DNA of 8,889 bases from Methanobacterium sp. (GCA_003158115.1 PMGM01000009.1:1-8889), one strand, 5' to 3'. Numbered from the stretch's first letter, positions 1 through 7,109 are shown. Numbers and translations: made by a program. The notes: generated from the letters alone by a model not told the origin.

Positions 1-9
1 CCACTGGAG

Positions 10-30
10 ATATATATATATATATATATA
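10..30. repeat. TA dinucleotide run
   Basis: A pure alternating A/T tract of about ten TA units lies at the left edge. It is a simple-sequence repeat that can change length by slippage. No gene overlaps it, and no function can be read from it. Confidence 0.9.
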
Positions 31-197
31 CCAAAAAGGAAAATCACCTTCAATTACGCAATGTAATTTACATCTGAAAAAATTGGACCTCTAAAGTTAA
101 TAAGTCCTTCACCTCTAATGATTAAATATAATTATCCACCTGATACTTCCATTCAGAACTGTATATAACTATTTGTTGGATATATATTTTTTAAACT

Positions 198-287
198 TTA
201 TAATTTCTTTGTTAAAGTTTTAACAGGAAATCCAAATTTGTCCGCCTGTCTGTGAACTAAAATATTGCATGTTCCTGTGCATGAATA
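198..287 (-). pseudogene. Possible C-terminal relic of an unrecognised protein
   Basis: On the minus strand 29 sense codons run to a TAA at 198-200. They include the motif CTGTC near the start and end in FPVKTLTKKL. The composition (Gly, Cys, His, Arg, Gln, Asp, Pro) is more protein-like than the Lys/Asn/Ile/Phe mix expected from translating AT-rich spacer. A TGA lies directly upstream in frame (288-290) and there is no start codon in the open stretch, so it cannot be an intact gene as it stands. I do not recognise the family. Chance is a real alternative, because a stretch of this length without a stop is not rare. Confidence 0.22.
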
Positions 288-410
288 TCATAATCATATG
301 TCTATATATACTGTATTTGTTTTTATAATATAATATTGTACAATGTTTTTGTTATTAATTACTGTAAAGTTATTTATTAGGATATGATACAAAAATTTGA
401 TGAAAAGGTA

Positions 411-430
411 ATTAAATAAAATATAATAGT
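411..430 (+). promoter_or_regulatory. Candidate archaeal TATA box for the 474 kinase
   Basis: The stretch ATTAAATAAAATATAATAGT resembles the archaeal TATA-box/BRE region. It would place transcription start near 440-455, leaving a short leader before the ATG at 474. In DNA this AT-rich the exact box cannot be fixed by eye. Confidence 0.4.
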
Positions 431-462
431 CCAGTTTTAGTAGTGCATTGTAAATTATTATT

Positions 463-468
463 GAAGGT
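463..468 (+). promoter_or_regulatory. Ribosome binding site of the 474 kinase
   Basis: GAAGGT lies five bases before the ATG at 474 and matches the core of the archaeal anti-Shine-Dalgarno complement (GGAGGTGA). It supports the chosen start. Confidence 0.55.
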
Positions 469-473
469 AAAAA

Positions 474-2867
474 ATGTTAGATGAAAACAAATCCAAAGAA
501 GTACTTGCGAATGAATTAAAAAGGTTAAAAGATGATTATATTAAATTAGAATCTGTTTCAAAAACTAAAAAAAAATACGATGTTCATCTCACCAGAATCG
601 AACGATTTTTATCTCAAATTATTATGGAATTTGTAGAACTTCCTTTAGAAATAGATATATACGATTTTTTAGCTGAAAAATTGGAAGAACTGTTCAATGG
701 TTCTATTATTTTAATAAGTACCTATGATGAAGATTCTGATAGTTTCATGGTTTGTTCAATTTCAGGTCAAATAGATACTTTGGATGAATTATCACAAAAA
801 TTTTTAGGTCGGAGTGTTCTCGGTTTGAGTGTTCCACGAAGTATCAACAATGATCTTCTTTTAACAGGTCATATTAATAGGGTGGATGATGGCCTGCATC
901 AACTTTTATTAGGCAGATTATCCAAAAGTACCTGTCAGTCCATTGAGAAATTATTATGTCTTGAAGGGATCTATAATATTGGTTTAAGTTGGAAAGGTAG
1001 AGTTTATGGAGCTGTGGATATAGGCTTGAAGAAGGGTAGTAAGATTGAAAATAAGGAGATTGTGGAGGTTTTAGTTAATATGGGTGCTGTGGTTCTAGAG
1101 AGACGAACTGCTGAGAATAAAATTTTGGAAAATAATGCCAAATACCGCAGCTATGTGGATAATGCTCCATATGGTATTATTGTAACTGATGAAAATGGAC
1201 GTTATCTTGAAGTGAATGATATGGTCTGTGAAATAACAGGATATTCTAAAGAAGAACTTCTTAAAAGGGGTATTCCAGGTTTAGTCCCACTAAATTATTT
1301 GGAAGGAGTTACAAAAGAGCTTTTGTATTCACAACTGACAGAACAGTCTGCTTTAGAATTTAAATTCTTGCATAAAAACGGTCAGACGAGAAATGGAGCC
1401 ATCAAATGTGTTAAACTTCCAAAAAAAAAGTACATGGGATTTTTAACTGATATTACAGAACGCAAAAAGTCTGAGGAAGAATTAATGTTAAGCAGATTCC
1501 ACTTGGATAATGCTATATCTTTAGCAAATATGGCTAACTGGGAATTTGACGTGTCTACCAGAAGTTTCATTTTTAATGACCGTTTTTACACTATGTGTGG
1601 CACAACAGCAGAGCAGGAGGGTGGTTATTTAATGTCTGCTGATGATTATATAAAGAAATTTGTGCACCTTGACGATGCTCAGTTCGTTGCAGATGCCATA
1701 AGCAAATCAGGTACAAATTTAGAGTACAGATTAATTCGTCAAGATGGTGAGACTCGTTATATAATTTCAAATGTTAAATTTGCCAAAGACGATTTAGGTA
1801 ACCTTATCAACGTCTACGGTACAAATCAAGACATTACAGAGCGTAAAAAAGTAGAAAATGCTTTAAATAATAGTGAAAATAAGTATAGAACTATTTTTGA
1901 AAATGTTCAAGATATATTTTATCAGATAGATAAGGAGGGAAATATAATTGAAATAAGTCCCTCAGTTGAACGATATTCAGGATATACACCTTCTGAATTA
2001 ATTGGAAAACCAGTTGAAACTTTCTATTTAAACCCTGAAGATAGGGGACACCTACTTAAAAAAATTCAGGAGAAAGGAGAAATAAGTGATTATGAAATCA
2101 TATTAAAGGACAAAGACAATAATTTGTTTTATGTTTCTACCAATGCTCATGTACTCTTTGATTCATCTAAAAAACCTGTGGGTATTGAAGGATCTTTGAG
2201 AGACATAACCGAAAGAAAAAATATTGAAATAGCCCTCAAAAAATCTCTTGAAGAAAAGGAAATGCTTCTTAAAGAAATACATCACAGAGTTAAGAATAAC
2301 TTGATGGTTATATCTAGCTTATTGAGCCTCCAGTCACAATATATAAAAGATAAAGAATCCCAAGATATTTTCAAAGAAAGCCAAAACCGTGCCAAATCCA
2401 TGGCACTTATCCATGAACGATTATACCAATCCACTGATCTCAAAAGTATTGATTTTGGTGATTATATTCATACGCTGGCAACAGACCTTTTCCACACTTA
2501 TGTCTCTGATCCGGGCCGTGTTAAGCTTAATATGAATGTAAAAAACGTAATGGTGGATATTAATACGACTGTTCCATTGGGGCTTATTGTAAATGAACTT
2601 GTAACAAATTCCATGAAACACGCATTTCCAGAGGGTAAGGAAGGTGAAATAAACATAGAATTCCATAAACGCAAAGATGAATTTATTCTTGTAATAAGTG
2701 ACACTGGTGTAGGATTCCCTGAAGACATTGATTTTAAAAACACAGATTCACTTGGCCTCCAATTAGTAAATAACTTAGTTTCACAAATTGATGGTAACAT
2801 AACACTAGATAAAAGTCATGGAACAGAGTTTAAAATAAAGTTTAAAGAGTTTGAAAAAAAACTATAA
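474..2867 (+). CDS. GAF-PAS-PAS-PAS sensor histidine kinase (HisKA_2 family)
   Basis: This 797-residue protein should sense a cytosolic signal and autophosphorylate a histidine. Seen in the sequence: a charged, probably coiled-coil N-terminus (1-50); a GAF-like region (about 50-212); three PAS domains (about 220-335, 340-460, 468-585), each closed by a DIT signalling motif at D326, D453 and D577; a HisKA_2 dimerisation domain with the EIHHRVKNN box (phospho-acceptor His604); and a HATPase_c domain with the N-box [12 protein letters not shown] (N708), D-box DTGVG (D743) and a C-terminal GTEF motif (783-786). All catalytic motifs look intact. There is no transmembrane segment or signal peptide. 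No receiver or output domain is fused, so a separate partner is needed. The kinase core closely resembles that of the kinase at 3974-6481, which suggests paralogy. The gene converges on the minus-strand V4R/roadblock group. The ligand is unknown. Confidence 0.93.
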   Translation: MLDENKSKEVLANELKRLKDDYIKLESVSKTKKKYDVHLTRIERFLSQIIMEFVELPLEIDIYDFLAEKLEELFNGSIILISTYDEDSDSFMVCSISGQIDTLDELSQKFLGRSVLGLSVPRSINNDLLLTGHINRVDDGLHQLLLGRLSKSTCQSIEKLLCLEGIYNIGLSWKGRVYGAVDIGLKKGSKIENKEIVEVLVNMGAVVLERRTAENKILENNAKYRSYVDNAPYGIIVTDENGRYLEVNDMVCEITGYSKEELLKRGIPGLVPLNYLEGVTKELLYSQLTEQSALEFKFLHKNGQTRNGAIKCVKLPKKKYMGFLTDITERKKSEEELMLSRFHLDNAISLANMANWEFDVSTRSFIFNDRFYTMCGTTAEQEGGYLMSADDYIKKFVHLDDAQFVADAISKSGTNLEYRLIRQDGETRYIISNVKFAKDDLGNLINVYGTNQDITERKKVENALNNSENKYRTIFENVQDIFYQIDKEGNIIEISPSVERYSGYTPSELIGKPVETFYLNPEDRGHLLKKIQEKGEISDYEIILKDKDNNLFYVSTNAHVLFDSSKKPVGIEGSLRDITERKNIEIALKKSLEEKEMLLKEIHHRVKNNLMVISSLLSLQSQYIKDKESQDIFKESQNRAKSMALIHERLYQSTDLKSIDFGDYIHTLATDLFHTYVSDPGRVKLNMNVKNVMVDINTTVPLGLIVNELVTNSMKHAFPEGKEGEINIEFHKRKDEFILVISDTGVGFPEDIDFKNTDSLGLQLVNNLVSQIDGNITLDKSHGTEFKIKFKEFEKKL

Positions 2868-2941
2868 TACTATTCTGGGCGAAAATTCAGGAAACCAGAG
2901 TATTGGCAAACTGTATTAACGAGTTTTTCACTTTTATTATT
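2866..2941 (+). terminator. Bulged hairpin and T-rich tract between convergent genes
   Basis: AATACT (2866-2871) pairs with AGTATT (2899-2904), and CTGG (2875-2878) with CCAG (2895-2898). This gives a 10-bp stem with a 3-base bulge and a 16-base loop that begins inside the stop codon of the kinase. A T-rich stretch follows at 2924-2941, the usual archaeal termination signal on the plus strand. The hairpin lies midway between convergent stop codons, so it may shape the 3' ends of both transcripts. Terminator function is inferred. Confidence 0.45.
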
Positions 2942-3171
2942 TATAGAATTTCTTGTAGTATATTTTCCACTTGTTCTGCTTGGCCATTCCATTTCAAATA
3001 GTATGAGGTCCGATTTAGCATCATTTCAGTTAGGACTGTTAAAATGGCCTTTGGTCCTACAAATATTAATACTATGGTGCCATTTCCTGTTTTTAGTGAA
3101 ATTTCACTAACGCTTCCTATGATCATCTTGTTTAGAATCTGTTTCTGCGGCCCTCCATAATGGTAGAACAT
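2941..3171 (-). CDS. Roadblock/LC7 half-domain protein, probably 5'-truncated remnant
   Basis: The 76 residues fit the C-terminal half of a roadblock/LC7 domain: a short helix, a strand (about 20-28), then GTIVLIFVGPKAILTVLTE (32-50) as the central strands with the typical GP-A-L-TVLT pattern, and a final helix (about 60-76). Whole roadblock domains run to about 100-120 residues, so the first helix and two strands are missing. A TGA lies two codons upstream of the first ATG, and only 45 bases separate it from the stop of the V4R gene, so the missing half is not present in another frame. No clear ribosome binding site precedes the ATG; Met16 (3124-3126) is an alternative start. Roadblock proteins usually dimerise and often regulate small GTPases; no GTPase gene is in this window. 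It is either a decaying gene or a minimal dimerisation module. The domain call rests on pattern recognition by eye. Confidence 0.55.
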   Translation of the reverse strand: MFYHYGGPQKQILNKMIIGSVSEISLKTGNGTIVLIFVGPKAILTVLTEMMLNRTSYYLKWNGQAEQVENILQEIL

Positions 3172-3216
3172 AAATCAACATTCAATTAAAAACATATATG
3201 TAGGCTTACAAAGTTC

Positions 3217-3840
3217 TCATTCATTTCCTTGTTCTTTCATTTCAACATTAAACTGGCAGAATGAGTAACCACTAGTCCAGCACCTTATTTCCTCTGCAGA
3301 AACCTTTTTACCCGTAAGTTCCTGTAATATGCCAATGATCATGCCTGTTTCAAAGTAGCAGATTGGTTCTCCTATGTTGGGCAAACCAGCACATTCAATG
3401 CATTCATAAACTCTTAAATCAAGCTTTTTACCATTTTCTATTTCTTCTTCTTTGAAAATATCAAGAATACCTATTTTATATTTTGCTAAAAAAGGAGCAA
3501 TATCCTCAACACTTTTTATAAGGCTGTTTTTGACTAAATTTGTTCCGAGTTCTATTCCAGCAACTATATCGGTACCATATCCTGATTTAGACAAAGAAAC
3601 TGGATTTTTTGAGCTCCCAATCCTAAATGTGGTAACATAAATTGTGTCAAGATCATCTGTTGCATCTGTACCTAAGAAAGGTCGTTTAGGGCGAGTTATA
3701 TCCATTAAATCTATATTAGTCTTTTCTATAAGTTTCCTAGGACCAAGTCGTTTGCCACCAATAGTTTTTTCTTGTTTCAGTTCTTTTTCAACCAGCAAAC
3801 GATAATGTTCAATGGCTTTTTTCATCTCTTCATCGTTCAT
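3217..3840 (-). CDS. V4R (4-vinyl reductase-like) domain protein
   Basis: This 207-residue soluble protein has a charged N-terminal extension (1-50) and then a V4R domain (about 55-200). The diagnostic C-terminal part is clear: ECIECAGLPNIGEPICYFE (146-164), then a hydrophobic helix, EEIRCW (183-188) and GYSFCQFNVE (191-200). Cysteines 147, 150, 161, 187 and 195 lie in this part and match the usual V4R cysteine pattern, thought to bind metal. V4R domains are predicted small-molecule or hydrocarbon-binding folds found alone or fused to regulators; here there is no fused DNA-binding or enzymatic domain. The gene lies 133 bases downstream of the REC kinase on the same strand and 45 bases upstream of the roadblock half-domain gene, so co-transcription and a signalling role are plausible. 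The ligand and partner cannot be told from sequence. Confidence 0.85.
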   Translation of the reverse strand: MNDEEMKKAIEHYRLLVEKELKQEKTIGGKRLGPRKLIEKTNIDLMDITRPKRPFLGTDATDDLDTIYVTTFRIGSSKNPVSLSKSGYGTDIVAGIELGTNLVKNSLIKSVEDIAPFLAKYKIGILDIFKEEEIENGKKLDLRVYECIECAGLPNIGEPICYFETGMIIGILQELTGKKVSAEEIRCWTSGYSFCQFNVEMKEQGNE

Positions 3841-3846
3841 TAAAAA

Positions 3847-3854
3847 CCCCTCCC
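3847..3854 (-). promoter_or_regulatory. Strong ribosome binding site of the V4R gene
   Basis: GGGAGGGG lies six bases before the ATG at 3840 on the minus strand. It is the strongest Shine-Dalgarno-like sequence in the window and fixes the start of the V4R gene. Confidence 0.7.
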
Positions 3855-3886
3855 AACTATTTTTTTATTTGTCATTAAACACTTTT

Positions 3887-3920
3887 TGATATTTACCAGT
3901 CAATCATTTCATAAATAGGT
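3887..3920 (-). promoter_or_regulatory. Possible own promoter of the V4R gene
   Basis: On the minus strand TAAATATC (3888-3895) and CTATTTATG further upstream are both TATA-like and lie within range of a start site ahead of the strong ribosome binding site. No T-rich terminator for the kinase upstream is visible in this gap, so read-through from the kinase is also possible. Confidence 0.25.
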
Positions 3921-3973
3921 ACATATGATAAATTCAATTCCTACCCTTTTCCATTTCTTACCATTACTCGACT

Positions 3974-6481
3974 TTAACGTCTTTCCTTATATTCTACTTC
4001 TTTAAATTTGATCTTAAATTCGGTACCATGCCCTAAATTCAATTCTAACTTCCCATCCAACTGATTAACTAAACTATTTACTATTTTAAGGCCAAGTGTT
4101 TTTGTTTTTTCTAGATCAATGTCTTTTGATAGTCCTATTCCATTATCTGCGATGGTGATTTCCATTTGTTCAGGTAGGGATTTGAGTTTGATGGTTATGG
4201 TTCCTTTCAATTGGGGGAATGCATGTTTAACACTGTTGGTCACCAGTTCATTAATGATAAGCCCTAAAGGTATGGCTGTGTCAATGTTTAAATTAATCTC
4301 TTCAATTTTCAGGTTGGTTTTAATGGTTCCCTTTGGGATTTTGTAAGTGTATAGTATGTCGTATACAAGTTTTTCTATGTATTGTTTGAAATTGATATGG
4401 GTGAATGTGGGTGATTGGTAAAGTTTTTCGTGGATCATGGCCATGCTTTTCACTCGACCCTCACTTTCCTTTAAAACATCCACTATTTCTTTTTCATCTT
4501 CAGTTACTTCTTGTAGGTGGAGCAAACTAGCGATTATCTGAAGATTATTTTTAACCCGATGATGGATCTCTCGAAGAAGAACTTCTTTTTCTTCTAAAGA
4601 TTTTTTTATCTCGTTTTCTGTCTTTTTACGTTTGGTAATGTCACGGGCAACATGAACCGCCCCGATGAGTTTTCCATCCTTATCATGTAAAGGAGAAACA
4701 CTAACAATGAAATCACCACCTATACGATCCTCGTGAACCTCTGCTATATGCTCTTGACCATCATCAAGAAGTTTACTGTATGGACAAAATGATGGGGCTG
4801 AAGTCAATCCATGAACCACATTATAACAAGTAAGTCCAACAGTTTTTTCAGGAGTTACATTTAATCTATCTGCCATGGCTTTGTTAGTACGAACAACCCT
4901 GAAATTGGTATCTAATATGGCAATCAAATCTGGTACAGCATCAAATGTGTTCTCCCATTCTTCCTTTGCACGGATAATATCATTTTCAGCCTTTTTGCTT
5001 TCGGTGATGTCTCGAATTATGCCCCTGTAAGTGGTAATAACTCCTTTGTCTTTCACAGCAGTTAAAGAGCAATGTGTGATCATTTTATCCCCATTCTTCT
5101 TCTTGACAACAACTTCATATTCAGCACTTCCCTGCTCATTAACCATTGCAAGTATCTTCTTTCTATCATTAGGATCCGCATACACATCACGTACAAGATC
5201 CAGATTCAAAATCTCTTCTTTGGTATTGTAACCAAACATCCCTATACCCTTCTTGTTCATATCGATGATTTTTCCTTCAGGTGATGTAATAAACAAGCCA
5301 TCAAAAGATTCCTCAAAAATACTCCTATATTTCTTTTCGCTTTCACGCAATGCATCTTCAGCATGCTTACGTTCTGTGATATCACGTGCAGCTGCAAACA
5401 CACCAATGATCTCACCGGATTCATCTTTATATATAGATGCATGATACAAGACTGGTGTTATACGTCCTTCTTTATGTTGAATTTCAAGTGGATAATCTCG
5501 TACAGATCCTTTTCGAAAAACCTTTTTATAACCTTCTTTTGCTTTTTTAGGTTCCGTGAAATACTTTGAGAAGTCAGTACCTATAAGTTCATCTCTTGAG
5601 TAACCGGTAACTGTTTCTGTTGCATTATTAACATCAGTAACTCTACCATCATGACCAATGGTAACCAAGGGATCCAAACTAGCCTCAATCAAACTACGAT
5701 TATACAAACTAGCCAATTTAATTTCTTCATCCGCTTTTTTACGTTCAGTGATGTCATGGAAAATGCAGTGTGTTTGTTTGAAGTTTCCCAATTCATCGTA
5801 TCCAATTTTTCCTTCATAGGAAACGATAATATGCGAACCATCTTTACGTTTCATTTCAAATTCGACATCATGAATTTCACCAGCATTCTTAAAATGTGGG
5901 AAATTCTTTTTAAAATGTTCTGCATATCTTGGTGATAAGAAATCGGCAAAATTTTTGCCAATAACTTCATTTTTGGTGTATCCTAAACTATCAAGCCAAG
6001 CTGGGTTAATATTTAATAAAAATCCATTTTCATCTAAAGATTGATATGGAAGTGGACTATTTTCAAACAGTAGATAAAACTTTTTTTCACTTTCTTTTAA
6101 TTCTTTTTCCATCTGATTTTTATAGATTACGAGTTCAATGGCATATCTAATTTCTGTGCGTTCGTAAGGTTTTATTATATATCCATAAGGTTCTGTGAGT
6201 TTGGCCCTTTCAATTGTAGACTCTTCAGAATGAGCAGTTAAATAAATAATAGGTATATCCAAGTCTTTAATCTTAGAAACAGCTTCAATACCATCACTAT
6301 CACCTTTGAGAACTATGTCCATCAAAATAAGATCGGGCATTATCTCTAAAGCTTTCTCTACAGCTTCTTCACCATTGAGAGCAACATATGGAACATCATA
6401 CCCAAAAGATTCTAACGTTTGCTTAATATCCCTGGCTTCAATGTTCTCATCCTCTACTAATAGAATTTTAATATCTGCCAT
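3974..6481 (-). CDS. REC-PAS-PAS-PAS-PAS hybrid sensor histidine kinase (HisKA_2 family)
   Basis: This 835-residue soluble protein starts with a complete receiver domain (1-120: acidic pair E10/D11, phospho-acceptor D55, T82, K104). Four PAS domains follow (about 131-247, 258-371, 382-495, 506-618), each ending in a DIT motif (D243, D367, D491, D614). Then come a HisKA_2 domain with EIHHRVKNN (His641) and a HATPase_c domain with NELVTNSVKHAF (N744), DNGIG (D779) and GTEF (819-822). All catalytic residues look present. The fourth PAS carries C552, H557 and C566-Pro, a pattern seen in some PAS_4 domains that could bind metal or sense redox state. An N-terminal receiver allows input from another kinase, possibly the convergent kinase at 474, or feedback autoregulation. 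There is no output domain. A weak AGGTT lies eight bases before the ATG. The V4R gene follows on the same strand. Confidence 0.94.
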   Translation of the reverse strand: MADIKILLVEDENIEARDIKQTLESFGYDVPYVALNGEEAVEKALEIMPDLILMDIVLKGDSDGIEAVSKIKDLDIPIIYLTAHSEESTIERAKLTEPYGYIIKPYERTEIRYAIELVIYKNQMEKELKESEKKFYLLFENSPLPYQSLDENGFLLNINPAWLDSLGYTKNEVIGKNFADFLSPRYAEHFKKNFPHFKNAGEIHDVEFEMKRKDGSHIIVSYEGKIGYDELGNFKQTHCIFHDITERKKADEEIKLASLYNRSLIEASLDPLVTIGHDGRVTDVNNATETVTGYSRDELIGTDFSKYFTEPKKAKEGYKKVFRKGSVRDYPLEIQHKEGRITPVLYHASIYKDESGEIIGVFAAARDITERKHAEDALRESEKKYRSIFEESFDGLFITSPEGKIIDMNKKGIGMFGYNTKEEILNLDLVRDVYADPNDRKKILAMVNEQGSAEYEVVVKKKNGDKMITHCSLTAVKDKGVITTYRGIIRDITESKKAENDIIRAKEEWENTFDAVPDLIAILDTNFRVVRTNKAMADRLNVTPEKTVGLTCYNVVHGLTSAPSFCPYSKLLDDGQEHIAEVHEDRIGGDFIVSVSPLHDKDGKLIGAVHVARDITKRKKTENEIKKSLEEKEVLLREIHHRVKNNLQIIASLLHLQEVTEDEKEIVDVLKESEGRVKSMAMIHEKLYQSPTFTHINFKQYIEKLVYDILYTYKIPKGTIKTNLKIEEINLNIDTAIPLGLIINELVTNSVKHAFPQLKGTITIKLKSLPEQMEITIADNGIGLSKDIDLEKTKTLGLKIVNSLVNQLDGKLELNLGHGTEFKIKFKEVEYKERR

Positions 6482-6523
6482 TGTGAATAACCTATTAACA
6501 TTGTATGTACAAACTCCTATTTG

Positions 6524-6531
6524 TTATTATA
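6524..6531 (-). promoter_or_regulatory. Candidate TATA box of the REC kinase gene
   Basis: On the minus strand TATAATAA lies about 43-50 bases before the ATG at 6481. This would put transcription start near 6500 and give a leader of about 20 bases. A ten-base T run on the same strand (6541-6550) lies just upstream and could insulate this promoter from upstream transcription. Confidence 0.45.
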
Positions 6532-6540
6532 GCCAAGGAT

Positions 6541-6550
6541 AAAAAAAAAA
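6541..6550 (-). terminator. T10 tract upstream of the REC kinase promoter
   Basis: Ten consecutive A on the plus strand read as T10 on the minus strand. Archaeal RNA polymerase terminates at such tracts, so it may stop minus-strand transcripts coming from the cofH side. It could also be a nucleosome-free or DNA-bending promoter element. Function is inferred. Confidence 0.35.
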
Positions 6551-6605
6551 TGAAAATTAACTTGTTAAATTAATTTTGTATTTGGAAAGTATTTTTTTTA
6601 CAAAC

Positions 6606-6683
6606 ATGGACATTTTTGATGTGGGCATCATTAACGAGATTATAAAGTCAGATTTTCGCATGTTAAATAAAATAAGTATGTAA
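6606..6683 (+). CDS. Possible 25-codon small ORF
   Basis: ATG to TAA encodes 25 residues beginning MDIFDVGIINEIIKSD. The codons GTG GGC ATC ATT AAC GAG are less AT-biased than the surrounding spacer, and the peptide could form an amphipathic helix. It is the opposite strand to both neighbours. A purine stretch GGAAAG at 6584-6589 is about 16 bases from the ATG, too far for a good ribosome binding site. No family is recognised. It may be a real small protein, the remaining 5' end of a decayed gene, or chance. Confidence 0.2.
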   Translation: MDIFDVGIINEIIKSDFRMLNKISM

Positions 6684-6742
6684 ATATGTTATAAATGTTT
6701 TCAAGTGAATTTGCAGATTAGATGGTGAAATAATCTACAGTT

Positions 6743-6800
6743 ACTTAGTATATTATGAAAACTATTGACTTTGAAATAATATTTTGCCTGCATACTAAGT
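6743..6800. repeat. 9-bp inverted repeat with a 40-base spacer
   Basis: ACTTAGTAT (6743-6751) and ATACTAAGT (6792-6800) are perfect reverse complements. With a 40-base AT-rich spacer they could form a stem-loop or mark paired protein-binding sites about 230-310 bases upstream of the REC kinase start. Chance is possible in AT-rich DNA. Confidence 0.4.
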
Positions 6801-6895
6801 CTTGAATAACTTAAATTATTCTATTAGTGTTACTCCATTTACTATTTGTGGAGTTAAAATTAGATTATACGGTGATTGAACTTTCTATTTGTCCA

Positions 6896-6909
6896 ATATA
6901 TCGATATAT
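6896..6909. repeat. 14-bp perfect palindrome
   Basis: ATATATCGATATAT is fully self-complementary, centred between 6902 and 6903. It could be a dimer-binding operator, but the alternating A/T flanks make chance formation easy; no second copy is visible in the window. Confidence 0.4.
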
Positions 6910-6953
6910 AACGAAGTTTGGTTGAACAAATAAATTCTTGAAAAATATTAGAT

Positions 6954-6961
6954 AAAAAAAA
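6954..6961 (-). terminator. T8 tract downstream of cofH
   Basis: Eight A on the plus strand read as T8 on the minus strand, about 150 bases past the cofH stop. Further T-rich bases follow on the minus strand. It is the best poly-T candidate for the 3' end of the cofH transcript, with no stable hairpin beside it. Confidence 0.3.
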
Positions 6962-7109
6962 TCAAAAATCGGTGATATCTATTGATATTTTGAATCGTCT
7001 GCAATAGGTTCACCTAAATTTTTTTCAGGAAATTTATAGTATTATTTAATTAAAATTTATTTTAATGATATAGATTTAAATTTAACTGACTATAACAATA
7101 TGATAAATT

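Larger units (their letters stand above)
1..473. other. AT-rich intergenic region upstream of the first kinase
   Basis: No intact gene of useful length is visible here. The stretch holds the TA run, small inverted repeats (ATGTAA/TTACAT at 61-73 and AAACTTTA/TAAAGTTT at 193-220), a 29-codon open stretch on the minus strand at 198-287 that may be a gene relic, and the promoter and ribosome binding site of the kinase gene starting at 474. Such inverted repeats are expected often in AT-rich DNA, so none is called an operator. Confidence 0.6.
6482..7109. other. Long gene-poor region between cofH and the REC kinase
   Basis: No convincing gene is present. The region holds the REC kinase promoter, homopolymer tracts (A10 at 6541-6550, T8 at 6592-6599, A8 at 6954-6961), a 25-codon open frame at 6606-6683, a 9-bp inverted repeat (6743-6751 with 6792-6800), a 6-bp stem (ACTCCA 6832-6837 with TGGAGT 6849-6854), a 14-bp palindrome (6896-6909) and TAGGT/ACCTA at 7005-7016. 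Nothing in it is GC-rich as a structured RNA gene would be in such AT-rich DNA. Confidence 0.6.

Noticed and set aside
40..125. Short minus-strand open stretches in the left spacer with a somewhat protein-like translation.
   Set aside because: They are only about 20 codons long, with stops on both sides and no recognisable motif; weaker than the fragment at 198-287.
2421..2800. Two minus-strand open frames of 81 and 100 codons inside the first kinase.
   Set aside because: They lie opposite conserved HisKA_2/HATPase motifs and show no recognisable domain or ribosome binding site.
169..6892. The octamer CTATTTGT four times on the plus strand in non-coding DNA (169, 6517, 6842, 6885).
   Set aside because: Spacing is irregular, orientation relative to the genes is inconsistent, and some AT-rich octamer is bound to recur this often. 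It is not a CRISPR or iteron array.
6990..7030. GGTTC-containing stretch considered as a tRNA T-loop remnant.
   Set aside because: No acceptor stem, anticodon arm or GC-rich surroundings; it is part of the small TAGGT/ACCTA inverted repeat.
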